A DNA stretch of 54,935 bases, taken from a virus. Where the stretch lies: positions 1 to 54,935 of the IMG/VR virus record IMGVR_UViG_3300019863_000057; one strand, 5' to 3'. The notes beneath the pieces were generated by a model, which ran no database searches, was not told the origin of the DNA, and worked only from the letters and a program-made list of their open reading frames with translations. Positions 18,386-25,821 of this stretch are shown here, in pieces (position 1 is the first letter of the stretch; each line of letters begins with the position of its first letter). The position numbers and the translations under genes are program-made.

Positions 18386-20524
18386 ATGATATTATTTAAA
18401 ACTGACTGGGTTAAGGAAGAGAACTTTGGTGCCATCATAGACACTAAAACAAATAACAAGAGCTTCCTAAGAGTAGCTGGATTACTAAAGTCTATGAATG
18501 TAGAGAACCATGCATTTATGTTATCTTTACTAAATCCTGAGTTACAAGGTGTAGACCCCTATAGTGAGGGCTTAACTTCTGAACAGCAGGAAGCTATAGC
18601 TGTCGAGTGTTACCTTAATCCTTGGTATTTTTTTAGAGAGGTATTTAGGATACCACCAACATCTGGTAGCACACCTATCATGCTTAGAGCTAATAGAGCC
18701 AATATAGCTTACATATGGCTAACACTAAATCACATAACATCTTATCTCATACAACCTCGTCAGACAGGTAAAAGTTTGAACTTAACTTCTATGCTAACTT
18801 ATACTACTGGTATAAAAGCAAGCCATATCAATGCTGGTGTATTAACAAAAGATGATAAACTAAGGATCAAGACTTCTTTAGATATAAAAGACCAACTTGA
18901 AACATTGCCAGGCTTTCTAAGATTACTAGGTAAAAAAGATCTTAAGAACTCTGAAAGGATAACAGTTAAGAATCTTAATAATGCTATAACACTAGTAGTA
19001 GCACAGAAAGATAAAAAGGCTGCTGATAACCTAGGAAGAGGTGATACTAAACCTGTATGGGTCATAGACGAGTTAGCTTATCTATACAACCTAAAGATAA
19101 CACTACCTGTTTTATTATCTTCTACTACAGCTGCTAGAGAACAAGCTAAAGAAGAGAACCAAGCTTACTTCACATCATTCGCTACTACTCCTGGTAAACT
19201 TAACTCTGAAGAAGGAGCTTTTGCATATGAGGTATATAACTCAGCGCTAAGGTTCAATGAGAAGTATTATGATGTAAAAGATGAAGATACCATCATGGAG
19301 ATAGTTAGGAAGAATAGTGGTAAGTTCAAAGTTATGTTATTGGAGTTCAGTCATAGACAGCTAGGTTTCCCAGATGAGTGGATCAGGAAGCGTATGGAAG
19401 TCGCTATGGTAGATGGTGAGAGTGCTGAGAATGAGTTCTTATTAAAATGGATGGTTGGTAATACTTCTAGTCCGATACCTAAGAAACTATTAGAAGTTAT
19501 AGTAGCTTCTAAGAAAACAGAATTTAATCCATTTATAAGTAAATATGGATATGTCTTAAAATGGTATGTTAACAATAAAGAATTAAACCAGTTAAAGAAA
19601 CATGGCTTCATTATCATAGGACTTGATACTTCTGATGCGCTGGGAGGTGAGAATGATGGTATAGGTCTTACTATAAGAGATGTTACTACAGGTGCTATAG
19701 TAGGGGCTGCTAATGTTAATGAAACCAACCTAGCCACTTATGCAGATTTTCTAGTAGAGTTATTAGAGGAGTTCCCTAATAGCATACTAGTACCAGAGAG
19801 AAGATCATCTGCTATGGCTATCATGGATAATATGTTCAGGATCATGCTAATAAAAGGTATGAACCCATTTAAGAGGATATTTAACTGGGTTATACAAGAT
19901 ACTATAAAATATAAAGAAGTATTACCATATACAGTTAAGACTAAATCTATAACCATAGAGATACTAAATAAATATAAGAAACTATTTGGTTTTGCTACTT
20001 CAGGTGCTGGTGAGACTAGTAGGAGTTTACTATATGGTAATGTATTCAGATCTATGATAAGATATACTGCTGATAAGACTAATGATCCAGAGCTTATCAA
20101 TCAGCTATCTGGGTTAAGGATAGTTAACAACAGGATAGATCACGCTGCTAATGGGCATGATGATATGGTCATAGCATCATTGTTAAGTATGTGGTTCCTA
20201 TCTTATAGTAAGAATAAGAAACTCTATGGTATCAAGACTGAGAATGTATTAAGTATGGTTGTTGATAATGAACTGCTTAATGAGAATGATGATAAGATAG
20301 ATAAGAAGAAAGTAGAGGAACAGAAGAGGATAAAGAGCTCTATAGAATCCCTTAGCAATAGACTTAAGATAACTACTAATGTCATGGTAGGCTCACAGCT
20401 GTTTAATAGGATACAAGCGCTGAAAGAGAAGATAGATCCTAGTATCATCAAGAACTTCTCCATAGATGCCTTATTGGATAATATTAAGATAGTAACTAAA
20501 ATAAAAAAGTTACATAATAAATAA
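18386..20524 (+). CDS. terL: Terminase large subunit
   Basis: 712 residues, ATG after AAGGAATATTA. ATPase domain: Walker A QPRQTGKSLN at about residues 124-133, Walker B VWVIDELAYL at about 222-231. Nuclease domain: IIIGLDTSDALGGENDG from about 409, VPERRSS near 470, and NGHDDMVIASLL near 590, giving the acidic residues of an RNase H-like fold. TerL cuts concatemers and pumps DNA into the prohead. It ends at a bidirectional hairpin. No small terminase is evident beside it. Confidence 0.92.
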   Translation: MILFKTDWVKEENFGAIIDTKTNNKSFLRVAGLLKSMNVENHAFMLSLLNPELQGVDPYSEGLTSEQQEAIAVECYLNPWYFFREVFRIPPTSGSTPIMLRANRANIAYIWLTLNHITSYLIQPRQTGKSLNLTSMLTYTTGIKASHINAGVLTKDDKLRIKTSLDIKDQLETLPGFLRLLGKKDLKNSERITVKNLNNAITLVVAQKDKKAADNLGRGDTKPVWVIDELAYLYNLKITLPVLLSSTTAAREQAKEENQAYFTSFATTPGKLNSEEGAFAYEVYNSALRFNEKYYDVKDEDTIMEIVRKNSGKFKVMLLEFSHRQLGFPDEWIRKRMEVAMVDGESAENEFLLKWMVGNTSSPIPKKLLEVIVASKKTEFNPFISKYGYVLKWYVNNKELNQLKKHGFIIIGLDTSDALGGENDGIGLTIRDVTTGAIVGAANVNETNLATYADFLVELLEEFPNSILVPERRSSAMAIMDNMFRIMLIKGMNPFKRIFNWVIQDTIKYKEVLPYTVKTKSITIEILNKYKKLFGFATSGAGETSRSLLYGNVFRSMIRYTADKTNDPELINQLSGLRIVNNRIDHAANGHDDMVIASLLSMWFLSYSKNKKLYGIKTENVLSMVVDNELLNENDDKIDKKKVEEQKRIKSSIESLSNRLKITTNVMVGSQLFNRIQALKEKIDPSIIKNFSIDALLDNIKIVTKIKKLHNK

Positions 20525-20533
20525 ATAGAATAT

Positions 20534-20563
20534 ATACATAGGATACTTTTGTATCCTATGTAT
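20534..20563. terminator. Bidirectional terminator hairpin
   Basis: A 13-bp perfect stem with a TTTT loop between terL (+) and the convergent gene ending at 20566. Confidence 0.65.
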
Positions 20564-20565
20564 GG

Positions 20566-20844
20566 TTATCTTTTATAAGTTTCTATAGCAGCTTTAGCTA
20601 TAGGTGATACTCTTAACTTCATTGGTTCCATACCATTAGCAACAGCATGCTTAAGTAGTGTATGTTTAACATCTTCAAAGTTGAATATTTCTGAAAATAT
20701 CTTTTTACCATGTTCACTACTTATCTTATTTATTTCAGCTTTGATTACTATAAGAGTTCTAACCTTCATAGTGTACTTACAAGTTATGAGATAGTTACCT
20801 ATAGCATACTTAACTTCATATGTTTCTTGTTTTTCTTTACCCAC
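20566..20844 (-). CDS. Small unrecognised protein
   Basis: 92 residues, basic, with a Shine-Dalgarno sequence (AAGGTAAAG) before the ATG. It has a beta-like N-terminus (YEVKYAIGNYLITCKYTMKV) followed by helices. It is the last gene of the minus operon that carries the prohead protease. No motif recognised. Confidence 0.65.
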   Translation of the reverse strand: MGKEKQETYEVKYAIGNYLITCKYTMKVRTLIVIKAEINKISSEHGKKIFSEIFNFEDVKHTLLKHAVANGMEPMKLRVSPIAKAAIETYKR

Positions 20845-20927
20845 TTTACCTTCCTTGTTGTTTTTTTTTCATTAAAAAATAATATGTAATAAAAACATAT
20901 GGAGATACATCCACATGCTTTTAGATA

Positions 20928-21686
20928 TTACCAGTTATATAAGATAGGCTTCTCAGCTTTCTCTTTCTCTTCTAGACCTTGTAGTATTTTCTCTACATCT
21001 TCTTGATGTTCAGTACCACTAGACACTAACTCTTTTAGTTTAGGGATACAAGAACCATTTAAACATAGTACTCCAGAGTCATCTTGTACATGATTACTAT
21101 TCTCTATACCACTAGCCGCCCATGACGTAGCACCTTTAACACCGTTCTCAAAAACGAAGTCCCAAGTAGATATCTCTAGTACATTACGAACCATAGTAGC
21201 ACCTATGCGTTTCTCTATAACGGCACTTCTGATACTGAAAGGAACATTCTCATCAGGGTTCTCTAAAGCTGACTTCAAGACCTCTGCTTTAGCACCAGAT
21301 GGTTTAACCCAACCTTCTACTCTATAAATAGGATATCCAGACCAACCTGGCTCATATGTTTTAGTATCTATGAACTCGATACCTTTAATATGCCCACATA
21401 CGTTATTAAGATCTATAGTAAGGATCTTGCTTAATAATGCATTACCAGATAGCCCTGTGAAGTCTGGATGGTTAACTTCTGCTTTTAATACACCATTAGA
21501 TATTCTCTCACCAACTATACTCTTAGGACCAGTTAGTCTGTTAATATCATCTACTCTATAGAATACACCATTAGAGTTATACGCATTTAAAGCTCCAAAT
21601 ACCATCTTGTGGTAACCATTCTCATCTACTACTATACCACTCTTACCAGAGTTAGCTTTTTTACTTTCTAAAATTACATCTGCCAC
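20928..21686 (-). CDS. Prohead maturation protease (T4 gp21-like)
   Basis: 252 residues. LKAEVNHPDF places a candidate catalytic His at residue 73, and VPFSIRSAV places the candidate nucleophile Ser at 151 (or Ser 154), the His...Ser arrangement and FS(I/V)RS-type motif of the T4 gp21/U9/herpes-assemblin protease family; phiKZ uses a related enzyme (gp175). The enzyme cleaves scaffold and propeptides inside the prohead. The C-terminal ~50 residues are charged and could be a self-cleaved tail. Neighbours are an HNH nuclease gene upstream and a small gene downstream. Confidence 0.75.
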   Translation of the reverse strand: MADVILESKKANSGKSGIVVDENGYHKMVFGALNAYNSNGVFYRVDDINRLTGPKSIVGERISNGVLKAEVNHPDFTGLSGNALLSKILTIDLNNVCGHIKGIEFIDTKTYEPGWSGYPIYRVEGWVKPSGAKAEVLKSALENPDENVPFSIRSAVIEKRIGATMVRNVLEISTWDFVFENGVKGATSWAASGIENSNHVQDDSGVLCLNGSCIPKLKELVSSGTEHQEDVEKILQGLEEKEKAEKPILYNW

Positions 21687-21702
21687 TTTATCATCCTTTA
21701 TT

Positions 21703-22032
21703 TTATTTATTCATCTCATGGTTAGAAAACTTATCCTTAAGATAGTAAACTAATGTTCTAAAGTTTTCAAAATCATACTTGGTACACTTCTGTCTAAAAC
21801 TTCTCTTAAAGTTACAATGGAACTGAGTATGACAATCGCTACATAATGTAACACCATTTTTAATATCAAAATGCTCATCTGGGAAATATGAAGCTGAGTT
21901 CATATGGTGTGCTTCTCTCCCTTGTCTACTGCCGCATATCTGACAAACTTTGTCTCTTCTTATAACAGTAGTTCTCCAGATACGATACTCTTTACTATGT
22001 CGCCAATGTTGCTTACTCTTAGAATAGCTCAT
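21703..22032 (-). CDS. HNH endonuclease
   Basis: 109 residues. CQICG and CSDCH form a two-pair zinc site around the HNH core REAHHMNSASYFPDEHFDIKN (about residues 45-65). The length fits a stand-alone HNH homing or packaging-associated nuclease. Basic ends (KSKQHWRHSKEYR and KRSFRQKCTK) suit DNA binding. In many phages such a gene lies near terminase and head genes and aids packaging; homing activity is the alternative. Confidence 0.85.
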   Translation of the reverse strand: MSYSKSKQHWRHSKEYRIWRTTVIRRDKVCQICGSRQGREAHHMNSASYFPDEHFDIKNGVTLCSDCHTQFHCNFKRSFRQKCTKYDFENFRTLVYYLKDKFSNHEMNK

Positions 22033-22067
22033 AAGTTTTCCTTTATATTTAATTCAAAAGAAAAAAA

Positions 22068-22085
22068 GCTATGGGTTACCATAGC
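22068..22085 (-). terminator. Intrinsic terminator
   Basis: A 7-bp stem GCTATGG/CCATAGC with a GTTA loop followed on the minus strand by a run of seven T. It follows the lysin gene. Confidence 0.65.
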
Positions 22086-22658
22086 CTAGTCTAAAATACT
22101 ATCAAACATATAAGGATGCTTAAGATTAAAAATCTTGATAGCTTTTATACGATTATATATCCTATTAGCATAGTAGTAATTAGGTATAGTACCGCCATTA
22201 TAAGAGCCCCATGCTTTAACATAGTCACCCTTATATCTTTTTACCCAGTATTTCATAAGTGTTAAACCTATATGTAACGCGTATGCGTCATTACGCATTA
22301 GTTTAGTAGCTAATGCTACTTTAGAATACAAGTTAACTTTTATACGATTATTCCTCATATAAGATTTTATATTAATACCTACTATACCATAATCTCCAGT
22401 TAAGTTAAAAATATACTTACCAGCAGTAGACTCCTCCATACATACAGCAGCCATCGTATAGCTAAGATCGTCTGATCTACTTGCCTGATACACAAACTCC
22501 ATGATATCTAACTGATTAGCACTATAATGCTCCAGTTCATTAAGATACTTACTAACAAGAGCCTTATCATATTTTACTAAACTTTTATTGTTACTCTTAG
22601 CGTATGATGTTGTTACCACCATAGCTAAGATACCTATCATCCATATCATCTTCTTCAT
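22086..22658 (-). CDS. Secreted lytic transglycosylase-like endolysin
   Basis: 190 residues with a clear signal peptide (MKKMIWMIGILAMVVTTSYA). The mature part has AAVCMEESTAGKY (about residues 70-82), with a Glu followed by Ser as in the catalytic ES of SLT-type transglycosylases, then GDYGIVGINI (88-97) and a GSYNGG motif near 151, the SLT order E..., G(L/I)xQ-like, AYNxG-like. It would cleave the peptidoglycan glycan strand after Sec export, independent of a holin. It is separated from the spanin cassette by 24 kb and lies on the other strand. Confidence 0.75.
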   Translation of the reverse strand: MKKMIWMIGILAMVVTTSYAKSNNKSLVKYDKALVSKYLNELEHYSANQLDIMEFVYQASRSDDLSYTMAAVCMEESTAGKYIFNLTGDYGIVGINIKSYMRNNRIKVNLYSKVALATKLMRNDAYALHIGLTLMKYWVKRYKGDYVKAWGSYNGGTIPNYYYANRIYNRIKAIKIFNLKHPYMFDSILD

Positions 22659-22674
22659 GTCTACTCCTATTATA

Positions 22675-23229
22675 TCAAACCTTACTTACTTCTATATCAT
22701 GTCTGAGTAGTAAGGCTATACCATCTTCATTTTTATAAGCTTCTTTATACACTACTCTACTTATACCAGACTGTACTATGAGCTTAGCACAAGTGATACA
22801 TGGTGATGTTGTAACATAGAGTATTGTACCAGTTATGGGTATACCATACTTAGCAGCATATACTATGGCATTCTGTTCAGCATGTAAAGTCTCATCTTTA
22901 GTAGCTAAGAACTCTTCTTCATATTCATGCAGATAAACATCACTGTAGTTATGTGTAGTACCACATTCACATGTTACCTGATGTACATCTTCATACTCAT
23001 CGAACATATGATCTATATTATGTTTCTTACCACAGCTAGCACACTCTATAACATGTTCTTCACAGTCATTACTACTACCTTTTGTAGTTCCATTATAACC
23101 TATGGATACGATCCTGTTATCTTTAGCTATAACAGAACCAACTTGTCTTCTCCTACAGTATGATTGTTTAGACCATAATATAGCCGTATCCATCATAACC
23201 TTATCGTACTTCTCACACATCGTTATCAT
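22675..23229 (-). CDS. dCMP deaminase with an extra zinc-finger insert
   Basis: 184 residues; an ATG at 23220 is an alternative start. The cytidine-deaminase zinc motifs are HAEQNAIVYA (about residues 116-125) and TTSPCITCAKL (about 140-150). Between the first strand and the HAE motif there is an insert with two Cys pairs (CASCGK and CECGT) that would bind a second zinc. The enzyme converts dCMP to dUMP, the substrate of ThyX, so the two genes form one pathway. It overlaps the upstream gene's stop by up to 17 nt. Confidence 0.88.
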   Translation of the reverse strand: MITMCEKYDKVMMDTAILWSKQSYCRRRQVGSVIAKDNRIVSIGYNGTTKGSSNDCEEHVIECASCGKKHNIDHMFDEYEDVHQVTCECGTTHNYSDVYLHEYEEEFLATKDETLHAEQNAIVYAAKYGIPITGTILYVTTSPCITCAKLIVQSGISRVVYKEAYKNEDGIALLLRHDIEVSKV

Positions 23230-23473
23230 CCCTGTATGTACTATATGGAACTAGGTCTACTAGATCCGTATGCATGATGACATCTTTAGCATTATCTGTT
23301 ATGGTAGTATTAAGGTCATGTATGAAATCTATTATCTTAGCATATTTATACTTTACCATATCTTTAGGTATAGCCACACAAGATTTATGTGCTGCTATGA
23401 ACCTAGGACTAGTAGCAGTGTTGTATCTACCTAGTAGATCTCTGTATATATAATAGTAATCATTATCTTTCAT
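23213..23473 (-). CDS. Small protein, paralogue of the 24907-25173 product
   Basis: 86 residues. KIIDFIHDLNTTITDNAKDV matches FLTYTDFIYALNTKLTDDAK of the protein at 24907-25173, so the two are paralogues that flank the non-coding cassette. Function unknown. Start ATG follows AAGGAATTAAAT. It is in an operon with the dCMP deaminase. Confidence 0.65.
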   Translation of the reverse strand: MKDNDYYYIYRDLLGRYNTATSPRFIAAHKSCVAIPKDMVKYKYAKIIDFIHDLNTTITDNAKDVIMHTDLVDLVPYSTYRDDNDV

Positions 23474-23475
23474 AT

Positions 23476-23556
23476 TTAATTCCTTGCCGTTATTACTAAC
23501 ATGACTGCTATGCTTATTATAGTAAGTGATGCTATTATTGGTACTAGTGTTTCCAT
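23476..23556 (-). CDS. 26-residue membrane micropeptide
   Basis: ATG after AGGATAAGACA opens a 26-codon ORF that is almost entirely hydrophobic (METLVPIIASLTIISIAVML then VITARN). It forms one membrane span with a positive C-terminus and stops 2 nt before the next start. It is the first gene behind the promoter at 23601-23617. Too small for family assignment, but the ribosome binding site and spacing support it. Confidence 0.55.
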   Translation of the reverse strand: METLVPIIASLTIISIAVMLVITARN

Positions 23557-23600
23557 TGTCTTATCCTGTTGTTGTATTAGAGTTAGAGTATAGCTCTAGT

Positions 23601-23617
23601 CTCATATAAGTAATATA
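23601..23617 (-). promoter_or_regulatory. Conserved phage promoter (TATATTAC type)
   Basis: The minus-strand sequence is TATATTACTTATATGAG, 45 nt upstream of the micropeptide start at 23556, heading the operon 23556 to 20566. Confidence 0.75.
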
Positions 23618-23670
23618 AGGTTATACTAGTTATGATACTAGTTACTAATATAGGATATATTATTTTATAT

Positions 23671-23687
23671 GTTAGTATATAATGACT
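23671..23687 (+). promoter_or_regulatory. Putative plus-strand promoter of RNA-1 (A)
   Basis: GTTAGTATATAATGACT here matches GTTAGTATATTATGAGT at 49954-49970, at the same place in the cassette. TATATTAT resembles the TATATTAC core of the minus-strand promoters. Confidence 0.45.
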
Positions 23688-23689
23688 AT

Positions 23690-23895
23690 AGTAATAATAT
23701 TATTAATGTGACTATACCATCAGATAGTTAGTCAGACAGCTGATGGGGGGACATAGGTATGAGCCAGAGGACCCGAACGAAGTGAGACTCGTGAACCCCG
23801 ACCGGAACCCCAAAGGTGGAGGAAGGATAGGAGCAGCACTAGCTAAAATATAATTATATAAGAGGCTTCGCCTCTTATATTTATTTATTTATTTA
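23690..23895 (+). ncRNA. Candidate structured RNA-1, copy A
   Basis: A GC-rich island (about 23735-23845) in an AT-rich genome, with no open frame. AGCTGATG (23738-23745) can pair with CACTAGCT (23837-23844) to close the domain; inside are a hairpin at 23777-23792 and C-rich stretches able to pair with GGGGGG (23745-23750). It ends in an 11-bp terminator hairpin and a T-rich tail. The copy at 49972-50127 keeps CTGATGG at the start and CACTAGCT at the end but differs between them. It does not match tRNA, tmRNA, RNase P, SRP or intron cores that I know. Confidence 0.55.
23856..23880 (+). terminator. Plus-strand intrinsic terminator of RNA-1 (A)
   Basis: A perfect 11-bp stem with a TTC loop followed on the plus strand by TTTATTTATTTATTT. 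The minus-strand side has no T-run, which fixes the direction. A second 10-bp hairpin lies at 23914-23935. Confidence 0.75.
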
Positions 23896-23969
23896 TTTTC
23901 AATTTAATAGGATACTAGGATAATTTTATCCTAGTCTTCTAATTACCTGATTTTAATAAAAATTAAAAT

Positions 23970-23990
23970 CTTAAGCTGATAAAGCTTAAG
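23970..23990 (+). other. Conserved hairpin of the cassette (A)
   Basis: CTTAAGCT pairs with AGCTTAAG. The equivalent place in copy B (50172-50188) has CTAGCTT pairing with AAGCTAG: different bases, same stem. Confidence 0.5.
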
Positions 23991-24063
23991 AAGCCTTTAT
24001 AGCTTATATATTAGCAATTTTAGCTAGTATCTCTAGTAGAAGATAGAGATATAATAGTAGTAA

Positions 24064-24076
24064 TAATATTACCATA
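24064..24076 (+). promoter_or_regulatory. Putative plus-strand promoter of RNA-2 (A)
   Basis: TAATATTACCATA is identical at 50270-50282 in copy B and resembles the TATATTAC core on the plus strand. It lies ~30 nt before the hairpin that opens RNA-2. Confidence 0.4.
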
Positions 24077-24106
24077 TAGAGATATTATAGAGATACTATA
24101 ACAGTA

Positions 24107-24330
24107 ACTTAAGCTGATAAAGCTTAAGTAGATAGTAGCTCTTACAGTATCTTAATGGCAGATATCTTAACCAAGATATGATGGTGTTGCTCTTGACAGT
24201 ATATGACTGTGCGATTCGTGTTATGGTGATACATATGTGTTATGATGTGTATAAGGTATGTAGAAGAGCTAGATATGATATATGAGTATGAATGTTAGGG
24301 TTGATGGAGATAAGAGCTTCTGAGGCTTAT
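24107..24330 (+). ncRNA. Candidate structured RNA-2, copy A
   Basis: It opens with a 9-bp hairpin (ACTTAAGCT/AGCTTAAGT). AGCTCTTA (24137-24144) pairs with TAAGAGCT (24311-24318) to close a ~180-nt domain. Inside is a conserved 7-bp hairpin ATATCTT-AACC-AAGATAT and a nearby TATCTTAA that could compete for the same strand. Against copy B, the closing pair A-U becomes G.U and a U-A in the inner stem becomes U.G. Both are allowed pairs only on the plus strand, which argues for a plus-strand RNA. Family unknown. Confidence 0.6.
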
Positions 24331-24354
24331 ATGAGAGAAAAGAAAAAATAGGTA

Positions 24355-24384
24355 TATAGGACAGGCTTAGTTGCTTGTCCTATA
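24355..24384 (-). terminator. Minus-strand terminator behind the small-gene cluster
   Basis: A 12-bp stem (with one G.T pair) followed on the minus strand by ATTTTTTCTTTTC. It stops transcripts of the 25785-24685 operon before they enter the RNA cassette. Confidence 0.6.
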
Positions 24385-24684
24385 AAGGTTGTCACCATAT
24401 ACCATTAGCTTCTACAGATATAGCTATGATCTTTTCATTTATTTTTTTAGCATCTTATACTTCTATATACGCTATTGTTAATCTTCATATTGTTTTCCTT
24501 ATTTGTGTCTGATATTAAAAATACCAGCTTATTATCCATATGTGTTACAACTACTTATCTAGATGTTGTCTTACTCTATCTAAGTTAAAAGTCTGGTCTA
24601 TACACTATTCAACTAGCATCGTATTCACTAGACCATCATATGTTCCTTTTGCTTCTATCCCCATAACACTCTGCTGTTATTGTA
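24385..24684 (-). pseudogene. Stretch with decayed coding remnants
   Basis: No intact gene. On the minus strand there are protein-like fragments in shifting frames: MGIEAKGTYDGLVNTMLVE then a stop, a 30-codon piece starting MDNKLVFLISDTNKENN behind no clear ribosome binding site, and DAKKINEKIIAISVEANGIW ending at a stop near 24393, in another frame. The composition fits phage genes, so one or two small accessory genes seem to have decayed here. AAGGAAAACAATATG near 24493 is a remaining start site for a 12-codon frame. Confidence 0.35.
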
Positions 24685-24891
24685 TTACCAGATGTTGTTT
24701 CTAGTAGTGAATCTTTTACTAGCCTGCAAAGGCACCTCTGGGTCGCATGTATCAGTTAGTTTATAAAACGTACATGTGTGTACATAAGTATCTTCGTAAT
24801 ACCAAGCTAGCCATATGTAATTGTATCGGTAATCCTTATTACGCATGTTCCAAACTTTAGTTGGTAACCAAGCGAATCTTTGTTTAAGCAT
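24685..24891 (-). CDS. Small aromatic-rich protein, unknown
   Basis: 68 residues, very rich in Trp and Tyr (FAWLPTKVWNMRNKDYRYNY and following), with a weak ribosome binding site (GGGATTATGAT). It is the last open frame of the small-gene operon, 15 nt after its neighbour. No family recognised. Weak start signals and decayed sequence downstream leave room for doubt. Confidence 0.5.
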   Translation of the reverse strand: MLKQRFAWLPTKVWNMRNKDYRYNYIWLAWYYEDTYVHTCTFYKLTDTCDPEVPLQASKRFTTRNNIW

Positions 24892-24906
24892 ATCATAATC
24901 CCATAT

Positions 24907-25173
24907 CTAAAAATACATAGCTAGATTGCTATGTTTGATGACATATTTAGCATCATCTGTTAGCTTAGTGTTTAAAGCATAAATGAAATCTGTATATGTT
25001 AAGAACTTAATATTAATAAGCTTCTTATTTACCTTAGCAGACTTCTTAAACTTCTGTCTCAGATGTTCTGTAGGTACAGGTCTATATTTCCATACCTTTT
25101 GTTTATAAACAAATATATTCTCATACTCATCTATATTGGAACTACTAGATAGTAGTTCTGCTCTAGTTAGCAT
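24907..25173 (-). CDS. Small protein, paralogue of the 23213-23473 product
   Basis: 88 residues, basic middle (KFKKSAKVNKKL). Its C-terminal 30 residues, FIYALNTKLTDDAKYVIKHS, match FIHDLNTTITDNAKDVIMHT of the protein at 23213-23473. The pair flanks cassette A. Function unknown. It lies 6 nt downstream of the two-repeat protein gene. Confidence 0.6.
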   Translation of the reverse strand: MLTRAELLSSSSNIDEYENIFVYKQKVWKYRPVPTEHLRQKFKKSAKVNKKLINIKFLTYTDFIYALNTKLTDDAKYVIKHSNLAMYF

Positions 25174-25179
25174 GTTAAC

Positions 25180-25785
25180 TTACTTTGTTTTTATAGGATG
25201 TTTTTTATCCTTAGATAGCTCTATATATTCATTCATGGGTATTTTCTTACTACCATGATAATATCCGCTATTAAGGATATAGAGTTCATTTCCATCTAGG
25301 TCGTTAATATCTACAGATTGGAACTCTTGTTCAGCATGTACCCAACCAGCTTCTATCTTAGTTACTGGTTCTAAAGTTTCTTCATCAGTACCCATGACTT
25401 CATCAACCGTTTTTTCAACATCTTCTTGTTTAGCTGGTTGGTTATTATATTTAATAATGTAATCGTTATACTCGTCAGTAGTTATCGCAGTAGTACCACG
25501 GTAGCATATACCATCTAAAATATATAACTCTCTATCACATACATTAGCAACATCTATGGGTAAGAATCTCTGTTCAGCATGTACCCATGCTAACTTCATA
25601 ACATTTACTATAGGCACGAACGCCTTTTTACTATATGGGTCATCAGGATCCAATGGTGTCCGTAAGGCATACTCAGAATCTCCAAAATAGTCATCTACTA
25701 GTTTCTTTATATCTGAAACCAACACTCTCCCATTTATTTCATTAGGCAATAAAACCCTATTTAAAATTAAATCTCCAAAAGCCAT
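25180..25785 (-). CDS. Protein with two internal ~45-residue repeats
   Basis: 201 residues. The second half contains two copies of one unit: WVHAEQRFLPIDVANVCDRE then LYILDGICYRG, and WVHAEQEFQSVDINDLDGNE then LYILNSGYYHG, about 85 residues apart, joined by an acidic linker (DVEKTVDEVMGTDEETLEP). The fold may be a small beta-domain pair. There is no enzyme motif. It opens the operon behind the promoter at 25822-25838. Function unknown. Confidence 0.7.
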   Translation of the reverse strand: MAFGDLILNRVLLPNEINGRVLVSDIKKLVDDYFGDSEYALRTPLDPDDPYSKKAFVPIVNVMKLAWVHAEQRFLPIDVANVCDRELYILDGICYRGTTAITTDEYNDYIIKYNNQPAKQEDVEKTVDEVMGTDEETLEPVTKIEAGWVHAEQEFQSVDINDLDGNELYILNSGYYHGSKKIPMNEYIELSKDKKHPIKTK

Positions 25786-25821
25786 ACAAGCCCTCCTATG
25801 TTTTTTTATTTACCTTGTTAA

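Larger units (their letters stand above)
23671..24384 (+). repeat. Non-coding cassette A (copy of the cassette at 49954)
   Basis: Related to 49954-50552 over its whole length, with the same order of parts: promoter-like box, GC-rich RNA-1, terminator, AGCTT hairpin, a shared tract around AGATAGAGATATAAT, second box, ACTTAAGCT hairpin, RNA-2, minus-strand terminator. The strongest identity, about 62 of 65 bases, is at 24135-24200 against 50313-50377. No protein-coding capacity in either copy. Confidence 0.8.

Noticed and set aside
23735-23845. tRNA, tmRNA, SRP, RNase P or group I/II intron in the GC-rich island
   Set aside because: No T-loop GGTTCGAATCC, no CCA-type acceptor stem, no intron domain V and no conserved RNase P or SRP motif could be found.
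24107-24330. Replication origin instead of RNA-2
   Set aside because: Not excluded, but plus-strand wobble changes, a promoter-like box and terminators favour an RNA. No iteron array or DnaA-box series is visible.
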